Assembly: GCF_008831285.2 (NCBI RefSeq)
Contig: NC_045147.1
Location: forward strand, 12,651,427-12,715,426
From: Nymphaea colorata
Taxonomy: Eukaryota > Streptophyta > Magnoliopsida > Nymphaeales > Nymphaeaceae
Direction of reading: 5' to 3'
Length of the DNA stretch: 64,000 bases
Under the pieces are notes generated by a model. It ran no database searches. It was not told where the DNA came from and worked only from the letters and a program-made list of their open reading frames with translations. This document shows positions 47,695-61,082 of the stretch, in pieces; position 1 is the stretch's first letter, and each line of letters starts with the position of its first letter. Made by a program: the position numbers and the translations under genes.

Positions 47695-50600
47695 TGAATT
47701 GTGACAGTAACAACGAGTTTCATAACACATTCCCCTTTGTAATAATTTCTTTCCCCTTGTAATAATTTCTTTATTATTTTATTGGTATATATAGGCCAGT
47801 ATGGGCCAACCCGACCTTTGAAAAGGCTTGATCAGTCGCTGCCTCATTGTGGGGAGGGCCCGTTACGCACTTATAGTAGATTCCATTGTTGAACACAGGA
47901 ATTTTTGCAACCGGCATATGTAAAGCGCATTTATGCTCAAAATTTGTACACGGTTCAATCTATCCAATCAGGGTACATAAAGTATATATATATATATGTG
48001 TGTGTGTGTGAGAGAGAGAGAGAGATAACACCAACAGATGGCTCGGCAGCAATGCTCTGGCGGTTTTTTTTCATCTTTTTTTAACATTCATTTTAGGCAC
48101 TGTTGGGAAACATACTCAATTCGGTCTTGATTGGGCAGGCATATAATAAATTCACCATATGATAAGGACATATCATCAAATGAAAGTCCAACCCGAACCT
48201 CAAAAATCAAAGTGAAAACTAACTCTTGACCAATTAAAGTGGTGGATAGGAAGACCTTGCAGATTCTTCTTGGCCGGCGTAGAAGGTGAAAGCCGGCCGG
48301 AACTTAAGAAAGGTATGATGCTGAAACTTTCAATTAACTGCTAATTTCACTATACGTTCCAACTTCTTTGGATCCAAGTAAGAACATCAGCAATGCGCCT
48401 ATATATATTAGAAAATCATATGGAGATGTTTTGGAGTTTACTGAGGATCCTCTATATAATCTTTGTATGTTAGCAATGGAGTGACATAGATTACTGAAAT
48501 CATTATTATTATTATTCTAAAAGGAATTATATATAGTTATTATATTATGTGATAGGCCCATGTTGCCCCAAAGGCACTGTCGCTCCTAACCCGTCGTGAT
48601 CAATAATTGATATCCACAATTACAAGCTTTTGCTTTCGGGACACAGTGGTTAAAGAAAAACAATTAGTGAATTTAATAGTTGGGTATCAAGGATTATAAT
48701 GCAGCTACTTGGGCGGCATGCATGTGGCTGGAGCAAAAAAAAGAATTAATGCAACATACCAATAAGCTGTTTGTTTCATGGAACTGATCTTTATTGATGA
48801 GCCTAGATGCTTCATAAATCACATAATCTCTTCCTAGTGAGAAAGACGATGTGAGGTGCATGAATTATTAAGTTATCGAGTCTTTCTTTTTGCAATAACC
48901 AAACTGAATTATTTTGCTCCTACAAGAGGGCTGCACTGGTTTGATACTCAACCACCATATTGAGCAGCGAGCACTCTACTCTTGCCATTATTGAAATAAA
49001 TATGTTTGGTGAATGATTGTGTTTGGTTGGTGCCAAGAAAATTTGAAGTATAAGAATTCCTAGCGATGATGAGTTTAATGAGAAAGAACAGTTTTTCTAT
49101 CTTAAATATAGTTCAGTAACTGATTAGGTACCATTTTTTTTTACATATCCCCGGCCGTAGTTTGTTCATGACGGGTTAAAGCAAGGGAAACCATCTTGCA
49201 GTGCTTAAATTTACGCAGTGTTGTTTACCTTCTGGAAATAAAGTTCAGCTGAAATGCTTTCCGAGCTTGCCACCAAAGTTTGATGTACTGTACATGATTT
49301 GGTTAAAGTGTACACGTTCATCTGGTTATACGCATAAAATGCATCTGTCTGTAAGGTCAGTGTAAATTAGATCTTGACAATTGGTAATCTAATTCTAAAA
49401 TCCTTCACTAAAGTATGCATATTTTTTTCTTTTCTCCCTTAATTTTTAAGAATGATGTAGATTGATCGTGAGTTGTCAGATAAACTTGATTGAACATGAG
49501 GTGTCTAAAAAATGGATGACAAATTATAAATTTCGAGTTTTGTATGCTATTCTTCTCTAGCCAAACCCAACAACCAATATCTTCACTCTCCAGGTAACAA
49601 TTTTCATGTACCTAAGGGTCATAGTGCAGCTGGTTGGAGGTTCTGTCATCAATTCGATCTTCATGGACATTATGTCCGGGTCAGTCAACTAAAAAATACA
49701 CTACCAATTTGAAAGTACACCACCCCACTCCAGACCCTAATGCAACTCGATGCCCCTAGAGGTGAAGGAAGGAGAGGTTCCACTCTTACAGGCAATGGGA
49801 TATTCCTCCCACTCACCCAAAAAAATGTGTATGTTCACTTAAGTTGCCTTTGTCCCAGTCCCGGTCTGCCTAAGAAAATGTAGAGAATTAAGGGTGACAT
49901 GAAGGTTCTATGCTTAAGATGGTTCCTAAAAAAAAGATAATTAAATCTCTAGTGGGAACCCAAGTATTAATGGAAGACTAAAACCCACAATAAGTGATTA
50001 GACGATGGTAATAGAAATATAGTCTTTTGGAGTCTCTATCAAAAGTAGGCAACCGAAGGATAAGAATGAATTAAAAGCAGAAAATAGTTCCTTCATTTCT
50101 GATCAAGACAGACTCTCGAGACAACCACTTAATTCTGTTCACTCTACTGTTAATTCAATTTTAGTTAACATCAAATTAAGTGTTTCTTCTACAAAAATAA
50201 AATTTTAGTGAATGGTACACAGATTTTTAGTTATCGCAGGAGCGTGTTTGCATATGCTAGTACACAAAATTTTTCAACTCCATCCTTGTTAGTTGAGGTA
50301 ACGCAGAAGAGGTAGCAACCTCATATCCCAGGCACCAGACTTACTTTCAGTGTTTGTTATTTTTGGAGTTACATTTCTATTATGCTTCAACTTACATGTC
50401 AATATTTAAAATTGACATCTCAAGAATTTGAAAAGAAACCCTCAAACTACCACCAGTTCTCACCCTCATCAATTGTGCCAATTCCCTAAGGACTACATCT
50501 CCATTAATAACTAGAAACAATTTATTATACAAGACCTAACAACCAAACCTTGCACTGTGCACCAGAAGGCATTTGGTAGCAGGAATGTTGCATTGGTTGG

Positions 50601-51482
50601 AGGGCATTCAAGTTTGTTTCAATTCACTTGAAAAAAATATATATACTTATAGAATAATGTGTTCTTCATGTTACCAAACGCCCCCTCAAGTATCTATCGA
50701 GTACCAAACAAGGCCTTGTGGTACAAAAGTTAAGGCTGAACGGTGGGCCGTGTACCTTGTCGGCCGTCAAGTAAATGACACATTCATGAGAGACTTTCTC
50801 GTCAAGAGCCGGCGCTCAAGTTAAAAATTCCTCCATATTGGCTGAGCCCACAATACTCAAGTCAGTCCGACTTTGGGCCAGGCCAGGTTCGATCTGTGGC
50901 TGTGCTACTGGAGCATTAGCTACCAGGCCAGCCGGCTGCCGCCCAACAGGCCAATCTCCATCCCTGACACAAGCAAAAAAAATCCGTCGGCGTCCAAAAG
51001 ATGCCTGGTTTTCAGCACAACTTCGACATACGTAGGCCGCTGGAAATGTTACTGCTATTCAGTCCACAGTGAGATCTCATGTCTATCCTGCTGGTGTTCA
51101 GTTAACAGTAAGATCTCAAATCTATTTGCAGCACATGCACCCACAGCGCTGCACATGGAATAGGAGTATCATTAAAACAAACATGATATTCCTTAGGAAA
51201 AGATGACACAGAGAGCCAACAATATCCGATCGGAAACAGTAAGTTTGACATGATGCTTTAGAGGCATTAATAAGTGAACAGTCCTTCTTATGTACTACTC
51301 GTAGTAAAGGATATGTAATGCATGTCATTTTCATTTCTCGCAATATTTGTCACCAGCTTTCTCTTTTTCTGCGCAGATCATTTTTTCCGCTTTGTTTCGC
51401 GTGTGGCCTTTTCTATCCTTTTCATTGGGACGTGTTGGCTTTCGGCCATACCGTAACCCAGACTGATTCTTTGTTTTGAAAT

Positions 51483-51722
51483 TTAACAAATGAAACTTTT
51501 CATTTAGGGATGAAACATGTCCGATTAAAGTTTATAAAGTTTAACTAGGGCCGAAATATCATTTTTTTAAACTTTTATATTATCATTTTTTAAAATTTTT
51601 ATATAAAACAAATGAATTTTTTTAAAATTACATGCAATTTTTCTTAAAATATTTTTTTGAGATATTTTTAAATTACAAGCAGACCAGGCCCCAAACGGGC
51701 CCTATCTTGCTCTGCCCCTGCT
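51483..51722. repeat. Dispersed repeat fragment (copy 3 of 3)
   Basis: GGGCCGAAATATCATTTTTT, then a long A/T-rich stretch, then CAGGCCCCAAACGGGCCC. Same layout as 5936-6055, including the shared GGGCCGAAATATCATTTT. Confidence 0.6.
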
Positions 51723-53873
51723 GTTATCCTAGTGTTCCATTCATTCCTTGACGTTTCGCTAATATTTTATTAAGAATACAGCATTCAGTCCACCGTTTAC
51801 ATGAAACAACCTATGAGCATCTATTTTGCTTTAGTGGGAGGAATAGAAACAACATTACTTGACTACAAAAACACTAATAAAGGGTTCCATGAATCTGTTG
51901 TAAAGATGGGGTATAGAATACTAGAATATAATATTCCACGAATATTCCTTGTACCACTGTGTTAGTGTTTCTATCAACTACAGGCCACTTAGTAGTTGTT
52001 TAGCAGCAAAAACACTATGTGATTGCGAATTTATCTTAAGGGTTAGAACAAATTCATGACACATTAGTTCTAGTGTTACATGAATCTACCTCAATGATGA
52101 AATACTTACATAACATTTCGACTGTCAAAGCGCCAAATGATCCCTTATAAATGTGAATGAATTGAATTCATCACACACGCTAAAAAAAAAAATGCTTACT
52201 AAAAAAGGTTAGCCTTAGTATGTCATTTTGCAACCAAAAATAAATCTGAGCCTCCTTGACGGACAAAATTGCACCCGATTAGTATGTCATTATGTTAACC
52301 GCATCCAAATCCAAGTTTGGAAAACAAAATCTGAATCCAATTAAGTCAAATTCAGGAAGAAGCTGGATCCGACCCAAATTGAAAGGGGAACATAATAAGG
52401 ATGAAATAAACGCAAGCAACCTAACAGTCACCTCAAGGATTTAATGTGAAGAAGGAGAAAAGAGGAGGACCTGTCCCGTCAGGCGTAGAGGTCGCTGTCC
52501 CATGTTCGGTGCACAGGGTGGGCTGCGATCAGATCTAACCAAACCCGAGATTGCAAACGCGAAAGAAGGGATCAAAGGAAGTTAATAAGCGTGTTTGAAG
52601 GGCACTTCCTCAAAAGGTGGGGGTCATGTGCCCGCGGCAGCAGCACATTCATAACACCACACCGGAGACCGCAGAACACTGGTGACCGGTCCCACCCTCT
52701 TTCAATCCTCATAACTTACAGGCCACGTCGGGGGACAAATTCTTTAAGATCGAACCGCATTGTCATATGCTAAGAACCAGCTTTCCAAAGATGTAGATAT
52801 TTGATGTAAGATATGTATTTGAAACTAATTAATCTAAATTTGAATGTGAATCCATATCTGATTAGAAGTTATTTCTTAAATCCTGATCTGATTTTGTAAT
52901 TGTAATTGGATGTTTTTCTTTTCATATTAGGCTTTTTTTGAAGCTGTTTGATTGGATATATGAACGGAATCTGTACTTCAGATCCATGTTTTTTTTTTTT
53001 CTCTAGAATGGTTTTTGTAATGTCAAATATATTGGTGTGTTTGTATGTGTGTGTTTGTGTACGCGCATGTGATATGTGATGATGCTAGTTTTCATATATT
53101 TTGGAGGGTTTTTTGGAAAAACAAAGTGACCTACATGTTTAAAATGTATCAATTGATATATAAAGTCCATGGTAAAAAGGAAATTAGACGTTTACATGTA
53201 AAATTTTGCCAAATTAGTGATTATCTTTTATGTACTTAGAAGAATTTCAATATATGTGAATTAAATGGAAATAGTTATCCTCCTTGAAACAACGGTTATG
53301 GTTGGTTACGTTTTATATGTAAAAGAATTAAATGAATCCGCTTTTTTTTTTATTGTCAGGCCCTTAAATACCAGATGGGTTGTCGGGATTCGATCAGAGT
53401 ACGAATTAGTTAGGTTTCTTTATCGTCGAAAAGCATGACTAAGCATGCTGGAATTTCGATTCTGGAAAGATGTGAGTGAAAATTGTTCAAAAATAATGAA
53501 TGTGGTAAAATCAATTCCAAGAAATAGATGCATCTGTCTCTCCATCTATCAATCAATCTACCTACATATCTACACACTTCCTCAAGTCTGATAAATCTTT
53601 TTCTTGTGCCTTTTTTATTGATTCCATCTTAGAGATGCCATCTTAAAGGTTGGTTTAGTTGATATTAACTTTTGAATCAGCAGAATTAAGTAGTTGACCA
53701 TGACGACTTCGTTTGCAAATTCAATAAGCAATAATTGAGAATACATTTTGTAGATCAAAACAACCAAGTTTTTGGTCAATAACAAAACCAGAAAACGATT
53801 TGTAGGTTTTTATAATCATGTTTAACATGCATGTCTGTTTGCGTCGAGCATGAGTGCCACCGTCTCTTGTTGT

Positions 53874-54200
53874 TAGGGTTCCAACACGAGTCGAGTGCAG
53901 CTCGACTTGGCTCAAAAAACTTGAGTTCTATCTCGGCCCAAACGGAAGTAGAGTTTCATATAGCAAGTTTGAGCTCGATTCGTTTAACTAGTTTCTGTAA
54001 CTGTTTTGATGCAACTCATTTAACTATTCCCTTATTATATTTCAGCATCCTTTATATAGTTGAGTTGAAATGAGTTGAGTTTTTATAACTCAAGCTCATA
54101 GACGTTTAACATTTGAAACATGCATTCAAGTCGGGTTTTGACGAGCGAATTGGAGTCGAACTCAAATTAGCTTGCAATCGTTCTATAGCCTTGTTGTAAT
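53874..54200. repeat. TCGAG-rich repeat segment
   Basis: Starts TAGGGTTCCAACACGAGTCG and contains repeated TCGAGTGCAGCTCGAC, GAGTTGAAATGAGTTGAG and similar words. Probably a degenerate relative of 7792-8315. The right end is not definable. Confidence 0.4.
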
Positions 54201-54802
54201 ACACGAACCGATGATACAACTTGGAGACACTAAACTTAATCCAAGCATTTCAATCATATTTTAACATCTTTATCATATATATATATATTAATGTTGAACA
54301 GTCATGGCGGTTTCCTCTCCTTAATGGCGGCGCGCCCTTTTAAGACCGAGTCTCTCGCCTGAGGAAAAGAAGAATAAAATCTGGGAGTAACCCTCGACTA
54401 CCACACCCCCAATCAGGAAGCCTAACAGCGCGGGAAAGTTTTATATGCAGAGTGGCAGAATTGAGGCTTAATTAAGCTTCGCCATAACACCATTTCCGAG
54501 CCACCTTTCCCTTTAAAAATCGTCCTGTCATCCACTTTCTTACATTTTAAAACGACTCCTGAACATATTAGACGCCTTATTTACTGCAATCCACCTATCA
54601 GGTTGAACTCAACATTTCCGTCTTCATTACCTGCACAACCATATGTCGCTACCAACACATACCATGACGAGTGTACACGAATTTAATAGCAGTTAAGTTT
54701 TCAGAAACAAATATATCAAACATGCCTTGCTCATCCAGTAAATGAACATACTCACTACCAATATATTCAGTTGGAGTGCATTCTATTCGAGTTTACATGA
54801 AG

Positions 54803-54804
<2 letters not shown>

Positions 54805-54836
<32 letters not shown>

Positions 54837-54843
54837 GTATATA
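54805..54843. repeat. Palindromic (TA)n tract
   Basis: TA repeats interrupted symmetrically by ACATATAT and ATATGTAT, forming a near-perfect palindrome. Confidence 0.85.
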
Positions 54844-55272
54844 ATGCGGAGAAACATGACACGCATTAGATTAAGGTAGGGAAGAGAGATTGTTAGGGAT
54901 GGTGGGTTCAACCACCACCTACTTTTCATCTACGGCCAGCACAAGACTTAATGAACAATGAATTCTTACTTCTGCTATTGTTAGTACTTGCTGAGGGCTT
55001 CCTAGCTGCACCCCATTTTTCACCCGCCTTTTCTTGTAGCTCCACCTCACTTTCTCTCTCTCTCTCACACACACACACACACGCAAATCTGAAGTTTCGT
55101 GTTGATGGTGGGAACTCACCTCTCGTCTCTTCTCCTACAAACCATATAACCAGGGCCCATTAAAAATGGTTAAAGGGCGCTGCTGCATAGTATGAGAGGC
55201 GTCATTCTCGTTCTTTAAAGGTCTTAAGGAGCAGAATCTAGAGAAGATCGAGACCAGAGGGAGGGAGGGAGT

Positions 55273-58200
55273 ATGGAGGCGACAATGGCGATCGGTGAGA
55301 AGAATGTGGGAGTGGTCTTTGTCATCGCCATGAGAGTGTTCCTCGACGTGCTGAGCTTCTTCGTCTTCTGCCTCCTCGATCTCCTTGACGCCATACTCTG
55401 CTACCTCTTCAAGGTCATCGACTTCCTGGTGGAGCACGAGTGGCGGCCCTGCTACTGCTCCTCCGGCCAGGACGCCATCGTCAGCAGCGGCAAGATCTTG
55501 GTGTCCGAGCAGGGCCGGTCTAAGATTGTCTGCCTCTGCGCCAGCGAGCTCCGGCTGGAGGACATCTCCGAGACGCTCTATTCGCGAACGTCGATGGTGT
55601 CGGAGATCAAGAGATCGACTGCAGCGAGAGTCATGGATCTCAAGGGGATGGCCAAGGACGGCTCGAACATGGTCACGGCGCAGGAGACGCACCGGAGTGG
55701 TGCGGTCAGGACGGCCTACCGCATCAACTCCACCATTGTCGAGATGCTTCAGGCCGGGAAGTTTGGCCGTCAAATGGCTCATCCCGTCCCCCGGTGGTCC
55801 GACTGCTCCTGCCACAAGTGCGTCTCCTGGTGCACCTCTCCCAAGGAAGCCCTCTATGTTCGTGCCGACGGGCTCAGAGGTGAGCTTCCAATGGCAAAGC
55901 TCGTATATCTCAATGCCCCGCTACTCATTAAATATACATACGCATTTATAAACTATTTATATCCCCGTTGCAGTGTTAACGGCGACTGTAACTTTTCTTT
56001 CATCTGATCATCTCCTGCTGAATTCTTTCCAATTGTAGAGCCGAAGAACAAGGAGTTCACGGACGTCCTTTTCATCCACGGCTTCGTCTCCTCGTCGGTC
56101 TTTTGGACGGAGACTCTCTTCCCCAACTTTTCCGACGACGTCAAGTCGAAGTACAGGCTGCTCGCCATCGATCTCATGGGGTTCGGCCGGAGCCCCAAGC
56201 CGAGCGACTCGCTCTATACTCTGAGCGAGCACATTGACATGATCGAGCGGTCCGTGCTGGACGCCTACAGGGTCAAGTCGTTCCACATTGTGGCGCACTC
56301 GCTTGGCTGCATCTTAGCCATCGCCCTCGCAGTCAAGTACCCCAACGCCGTCAAATCCCTCACCTTGCTCTCCCCGGTACGAACTCCAACCTTGAGATAC
56401 GTCACTCCCTTGTCTAAACTCATTGATCTCTATGTAGCGTTCTAACATTGTAACTTTATATATATTTTGCAATCTTCATTTGGTCCATCATGATTTCTTT
56501 GAACTTAAAATCTTTTAGTAGAAACCTCATTTTTAAGTGAGCAAGAACCTATCACTTACTAAGAAGCTCGAAAGCCCCTTCATTTCTTTTACCTCCAGGG
56601 TTATAAGTCATTTCTTTTACCTCCAGGGTTCTAGGCTGCGTTGGGTTTTGTGCTGCGCCCACATCATTAAGTATGTGGTGTATATTTTAACTTAGTTATC
56701 GTACCTCACTAAATTAAAGATTTGTTTCTTCACATGTCGCTAGCCTTGACCAGCTACTCTATGCTTCATATTAAAACTTAAGTTTAACATAAAATTTAGG
56801 TCAATTTACATGCTTAATTTGCACAGTTCACACAAATATGGGCATCTTTTGCCCCCAAAAGAGTCGCCATATTTTGCCAAACAAAGACTCCAAGAAGAAA
56901 ATAGTAAAGTTTTTTTTTTGGTTCCTGCTTTTCTTATAAAAAATGATTTCTTATGTATTTCAAAATTTTCTCTGGCGTATTTTAACATTGTAGTAACTAC
57001 TTTTGTCAAAGTTCCTAGCTGTAAGATAAATAATGGACAAGTCACGTTTCTGTTTTTCATTATTTGTAATATTTTTTCTGCAAATTTTCGAAGTTTTCCT
57101 ACCTAACACTACCTCCTCATAAAATTCTGACGACAGTATTTCTAACATTATTCGACTTGCACAGTCCTTCCTTCTAATCTTTGTTTGGGTTCTACATGTG
57201 CACGCAAAATGTTTGATGTTATTCCCTTTCTACGCGCAGCCATACTTTCCGGTGCCCAAAGGGGAGCAGGGCAGCCAGTACGTGCTCCGGCAAGTGGCGC
57301 CGAGACGCGTGTGGCCGCCGATGGCGTTCGGGGCGTCGGTGGGGTCCTGGTATGAGCACATCAGCAGGTTATGGTGCCTGATGGTCAGCAGGAACCACCG
57401 CCTCTGGGACTTCATCGCAAGGCAGGTCACCAGAAATAGGTAAATTATCCCAACATATATCATGCCCTTAATTTCTTCTCCTTCTTTCTGCTCCAACACG
57501 ACATGAAAGGCTTTCTCCTCCAAATCGTATACTTCCTCATCATTCGACCTTTTTAATCTGAAAACGAATCTGATGACAAAAATCAGAACGAATAAAAATT
57601 TTCTAAGATTGGTCGCTGGCTTTCTTCTATCGTTTGTTGGACAACTCGCTCTATCTATACACATATCTATGCACATATGGCAACAGAGATATTAAAGAAT
57701 AATGAAGGAAGAATTAGAATAAGGCATGGTTATACATAATTCAGCAAGTTGACCCGATGAGCATATCTATGTGGTTGTTTAATAGAAAGCAACATCTGTT
57801 GCCTATAAAAGCTATACCCACTTGAAGAACGTGAAGAGATTGTTATTGTTGACTTCTAATTTGTTTAAAAAAGTCCATATATGTGTAAATATTATTCTAA
57901 TCAATGCATCTACTTTGGTTCGATTAATTTCACTCCTCTTACCATTGATAATTTGGATTTCGTCAGATCTCCTCCACTAAACAAAAAAAAAAAAACCATC
58001 CAGCCTCTTTTTTTATGTACATGTCTCAAAAAATTGAGATCCGGACACTATTAATTTGAAAGGGTCCTAAATTAATGCCACTTGAAAGGCTGTCTATATA
58101 TATATATATATAGACAGATAGATTTCTAGTTGGAGGAAAATTGGCAATTGCTGATGAAGTTCTCAAGGACGTTGGAAAATTTTTATTTTTCATAACTTTC

Positions 58201-58766
58201 TTGCTCTTTGAAGATTCTTTGGCGTCCTGTGGCCAAAGTTGTTGGGACGGGAAGCTTTTCTTGTTTTAGCTGTACCAACTTTATCTTCCTTTTGAAGGCC
58301 TTCAGCGCCACCTCATGATTTCTTACCGTAATCATCTTTATATGTTTATCGGCCGCCGTTTATATCAGGAGACGTCGCAATAGGAAAAGACTAGGACTAA
58401 TCGAAACGAAAATACAAAAACTACCAATGACAGACGGGATATTAAAAGTTTTCAGTACTGCTTTTACTTAGGTTGCTTTACCCGCTGTAATTTCTTCCTT
58501 TTGGTTTACTTTTCATAGAAGCTTCTTGTAGCGAAATTTCTTCTCATAGCAAATATTTCTCTGTTTCAAACCTACCATGATCACCCGTGAACTGTACGAA
58601 AAGAGATGTATTGGTGAAGAAAGCTTATAATCCACATGCATGAAATACTGAACTAAAACAGAAGTTTCGTCCAACTGGAGCGAAACAACCACCTGCAGAT
58701 GACTATCTCTTTGGTCTAGTTCATATTCTCTCTCTCTCTCTCTCAGTTTTATATATATATATATAA

Positions 58767-58802
<36 letters not shown>

Positions 58803-59813
58803 CTTTAATACTACGGCTACATTTGTTTAACAATTGCTTCATGCAACTAGACCAAATGAAAAGGAAATGTACAGCAGAAGACTGACATTGTAGCCAAGTC
58901 ATACAGTCTCTCTCTCTCTCTCTCTCTTAAACATCAATCTCACTGTAACATTTACCATGCTGCAACAGTAAAAATACTTCCATCCAATCAGATATAATGA
59001 GTAGGAAACAACTAAGATATGTATTTATGTGTAATTATATGCTGGAAACCCATTAGTCCACACTCCTATACATATCAACATACAACCTATATATGTTTAC
59101 TTAGTTATCATTTGTGATAGATACTCGTAACATTTTATTTATGTCTTTCTAAAGAAGTAAGTGCAAAGGGCATGACAACATGAAGGTAAAAAATTGAATC
59201 TTCTTTTGGTCTGTACATTTGATCGAAAGCATCTGGTCTTACAAGGACTGGGAATTCTTTTTCCATATTGGAGTGGGTCGCGCATTTAAGGCCTCGAGTT
59301 CAACAAACAGAAAAAACACCATGAGATTTAAAATCCGCAGGGGTGTGGCCCAGCCCACTCTGCATCCTGCAACAGTACTTTTGTCAAGTCAAGCTTCATG
59401 CTCCACTGCCAAGCTATCAACATGAAACTGACCGAAAAATAATTTCTGGATTTTTTGTCTCTTCTTCTTTGCCGGGCGGAACCCACAGGTTGAGGACGTA
59501 CATGGTGGAGGGATTCTTCTGTCACACCCACCACGCCGCCTGGCACACCCTCCACAACATCATCTACGGCGCTGCCAACAAGATGGACGGCTACCTGGAG
59601 CGGTTGGCGAAGCTGGACCGCTGCCCCGTCACGGTGCTCCACGGTACCGACGACGAGGTGCTGCCGCTGGACTGCAGCTACGCCTTCAAATCGAAGGTCC
59701 CCACGGCCCAGCTGAAGGTCATCGAGAACAAGGACCACCTCACCATCGTCATCGGCCGGCAGAAGGCCTTCGCCAGAGAGCTCGAACAGATCTGGGCAAC
59801 CACTGCCCACTGA
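55273..59813 (+). CDS. BODYGUARD-like alpha/beta hydrolase, 4 exons, complete
   Basis: Exons: 55273-55879, 56039-56376, 57240-57439 and 59489-59813, all GT-AG with matching phases, giving 489 residues. The N-terminus has strongly hydrophobic segments (about residues 12-45) before a conserved EWRPCYC block, and exon 1 ends past RWSDCSCHKCVSWC. The hydrolase fold follows: oxyanion-loop HGF (216-218), nucleophile Ser290 in VAHSLGC, Asp437 in HGTDDEVLP and His465 in NKDHLTIVIG, so the triad is intact. VWPPMAFGASVGSWYEHISR and GFFCHTHHAAWHTLHN are diagnostic of the BDG family. Members act in the epidermis in cutin and cuticle formation. A second in-frame ATG at 55285 is possible; 55273 was chosen as the first ATG. 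Exons are GC-rich against AT-rich introns, and intron 3 is 2 kb. Confidence 0.94.
56570..56632. repeat. Short tandem duplication in BDG-like intron 2
   Basis: CATTTCTTTTACCTCCAGGG occurs twice, about 29 bp apart. Confidence 0.85.
58728..58801. repeat. Compound (CT)n-(TA)n-(GA)n tract in BDG-like intron 3
   Basis: A CT run, a short TATATATATATA centre and a long GA run make a self-complementary unit. A further (CT)n lies at about 58907-58927. Confidence 0.85.
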
Positions 59814-59884
59814 TCCCCATCTTCTGCAAGAATAGCTAGGCATGGAAATTACAGAGCTTCTGTTCTTGTTATTGTGTGCATGAT

Positions 59885-59948
59885 GTGTGTAAGAGAGAGA
59901 GAGTGATAAAGAGAGAGAGAGAGTGATAAAGAGAGAGAGAGAGAGTAG
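59885..59948 (+). repeat. GA-rich minisatellite in the BDG-like 3' region
   Basis: Repeats of (GA)n separated by GTGATAAA, 75-135 bp after the stop codon and therefore probably transcribed in the 3' UTR. Confidence 0.8.
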
Positions 59949-61017
59949 AAGAAAGAAGGGGAGAAGGAAGCGGCTGCATGTATAAGCGTCGCACCCTGAA
60001 AGAGTCTGAACAGACTTTCAAAACAAAGGTATAATTTTATTCTTCATCGTTCTTTAAAGTTAATCGTGTTGTTACGGTCTTATGTGAACTGGGTACCAAT
60101 CTCTCTCTCTTTGGATGCTACAAGTATTTTGTACTTAAAATCAATTCGTATATAAAATACATGGTAAAGTTAAATATTTTTAAAGAGCTTAAGCATTTAG
60201 CTTTGAGATCTAATGATCCGATCGATTTAAACAGAAGACTCTCTTGATTAAGACAAAATCAAGCAATAATTAACACGGTTAAAGCCGCCGGCATTACCAC
60301 CGTTGGCGGAAATTCCGTCGCCATTATTTCCGTCGCGAAGAGATCTGATCTTTTCCCCTGAATCCAAACCATTATCTTAGTGGTTTTGCGTCGATCGACC
60401 AACCAGAGGTCTTTTGGCTTCTCTTCTTAATGGGAGGATCCAGATTCTTCCTGACTTTCTGGAAGGCACTTGGCGCGGATCCTGTGGATGAGGATGTGAA
60501 GGCCATGAACGACTGGTCTCGAACAGATCGCTCCAACTTGGGAGGGCCATTCATGGCATTAAATTTGCGGGGGTTGGACGTCACGTTGATCTCTGCAGGA
60601 TGTGTCCGGGAATTGAAGTCGTTGTTAGGAAATGTGATGGCAGGAACACTTAAATGAGGCGCGGGATGGTAATTGAAGGAAGGCAGCTCAAGTTGGAAAG
60701 CCTGCGCTCTGTTCTGTTCACGGCCCCACGAGAAACTGCTTTCATGGTGCTTCGATCAAGTGCTTGAGCATCGCCAACTTCAAGTCACCACCGTCGCCGC
60801 CCGTCAAAGAGTCGAAACAATCCGAATCCTTTGGGCATTTTCATTCGCAACAGCGAAAATTTGCGAACGGCTCAGAATCTGCAACGCTGGTTGAATCTAC
60901 CAACGAGGTTAAAAACGTCATCAATGGGTGCATTCATAGCTAAAAAAACTGTAGTCAATCAATTGTCGTTGGAAAGACATTATCTGTGATGATTTTTAAC
61001 ATCATAAAATATAAATC

Positions 61018-61018
<1 letters not shown>

Positions 61019-61071
<53 letters not shown>

Positions 61072-61082
61072 TATATATATAT
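61019..61082. repeat. (AT)n microsatellite
   Basis: About 64 bases of alternating A and T with a single G interruption near 61070. Confidence 0.95.

Larger units (their letters stand above)
46501..55272. other. Long gene-poor interval upstream of the BODYGUARD-like gene
   Basis: About 8.8 kb without a recognisable gene. Holds a TIR element (47212-47610), a 36-bp tandem duplication (47625-47694), a dispersed-repeat copy (51483-51722), a TCGAG-rich segment with a TAGGG left end (from 53874), a palindromic (TA)n at 54805-54843, and short CT and CA runs at about 55052-55082 in the likely promoter or leader of the next gene. Confidence 0.5.

Noticed and set aside
55135..55951. Long open frames overlapping BDG-like exon 1 in other frames or strand
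   Set aside because: GC-rich coding sequence opens frames in several phases; only the 55273 frame matches a family and splices in phase to the next exons.
60430..60657. 75-codon plus-strand frame in a GC-richer patch
   Set aside because: No recognisable domain. It may be repeat-derived; unsupported as a gene.
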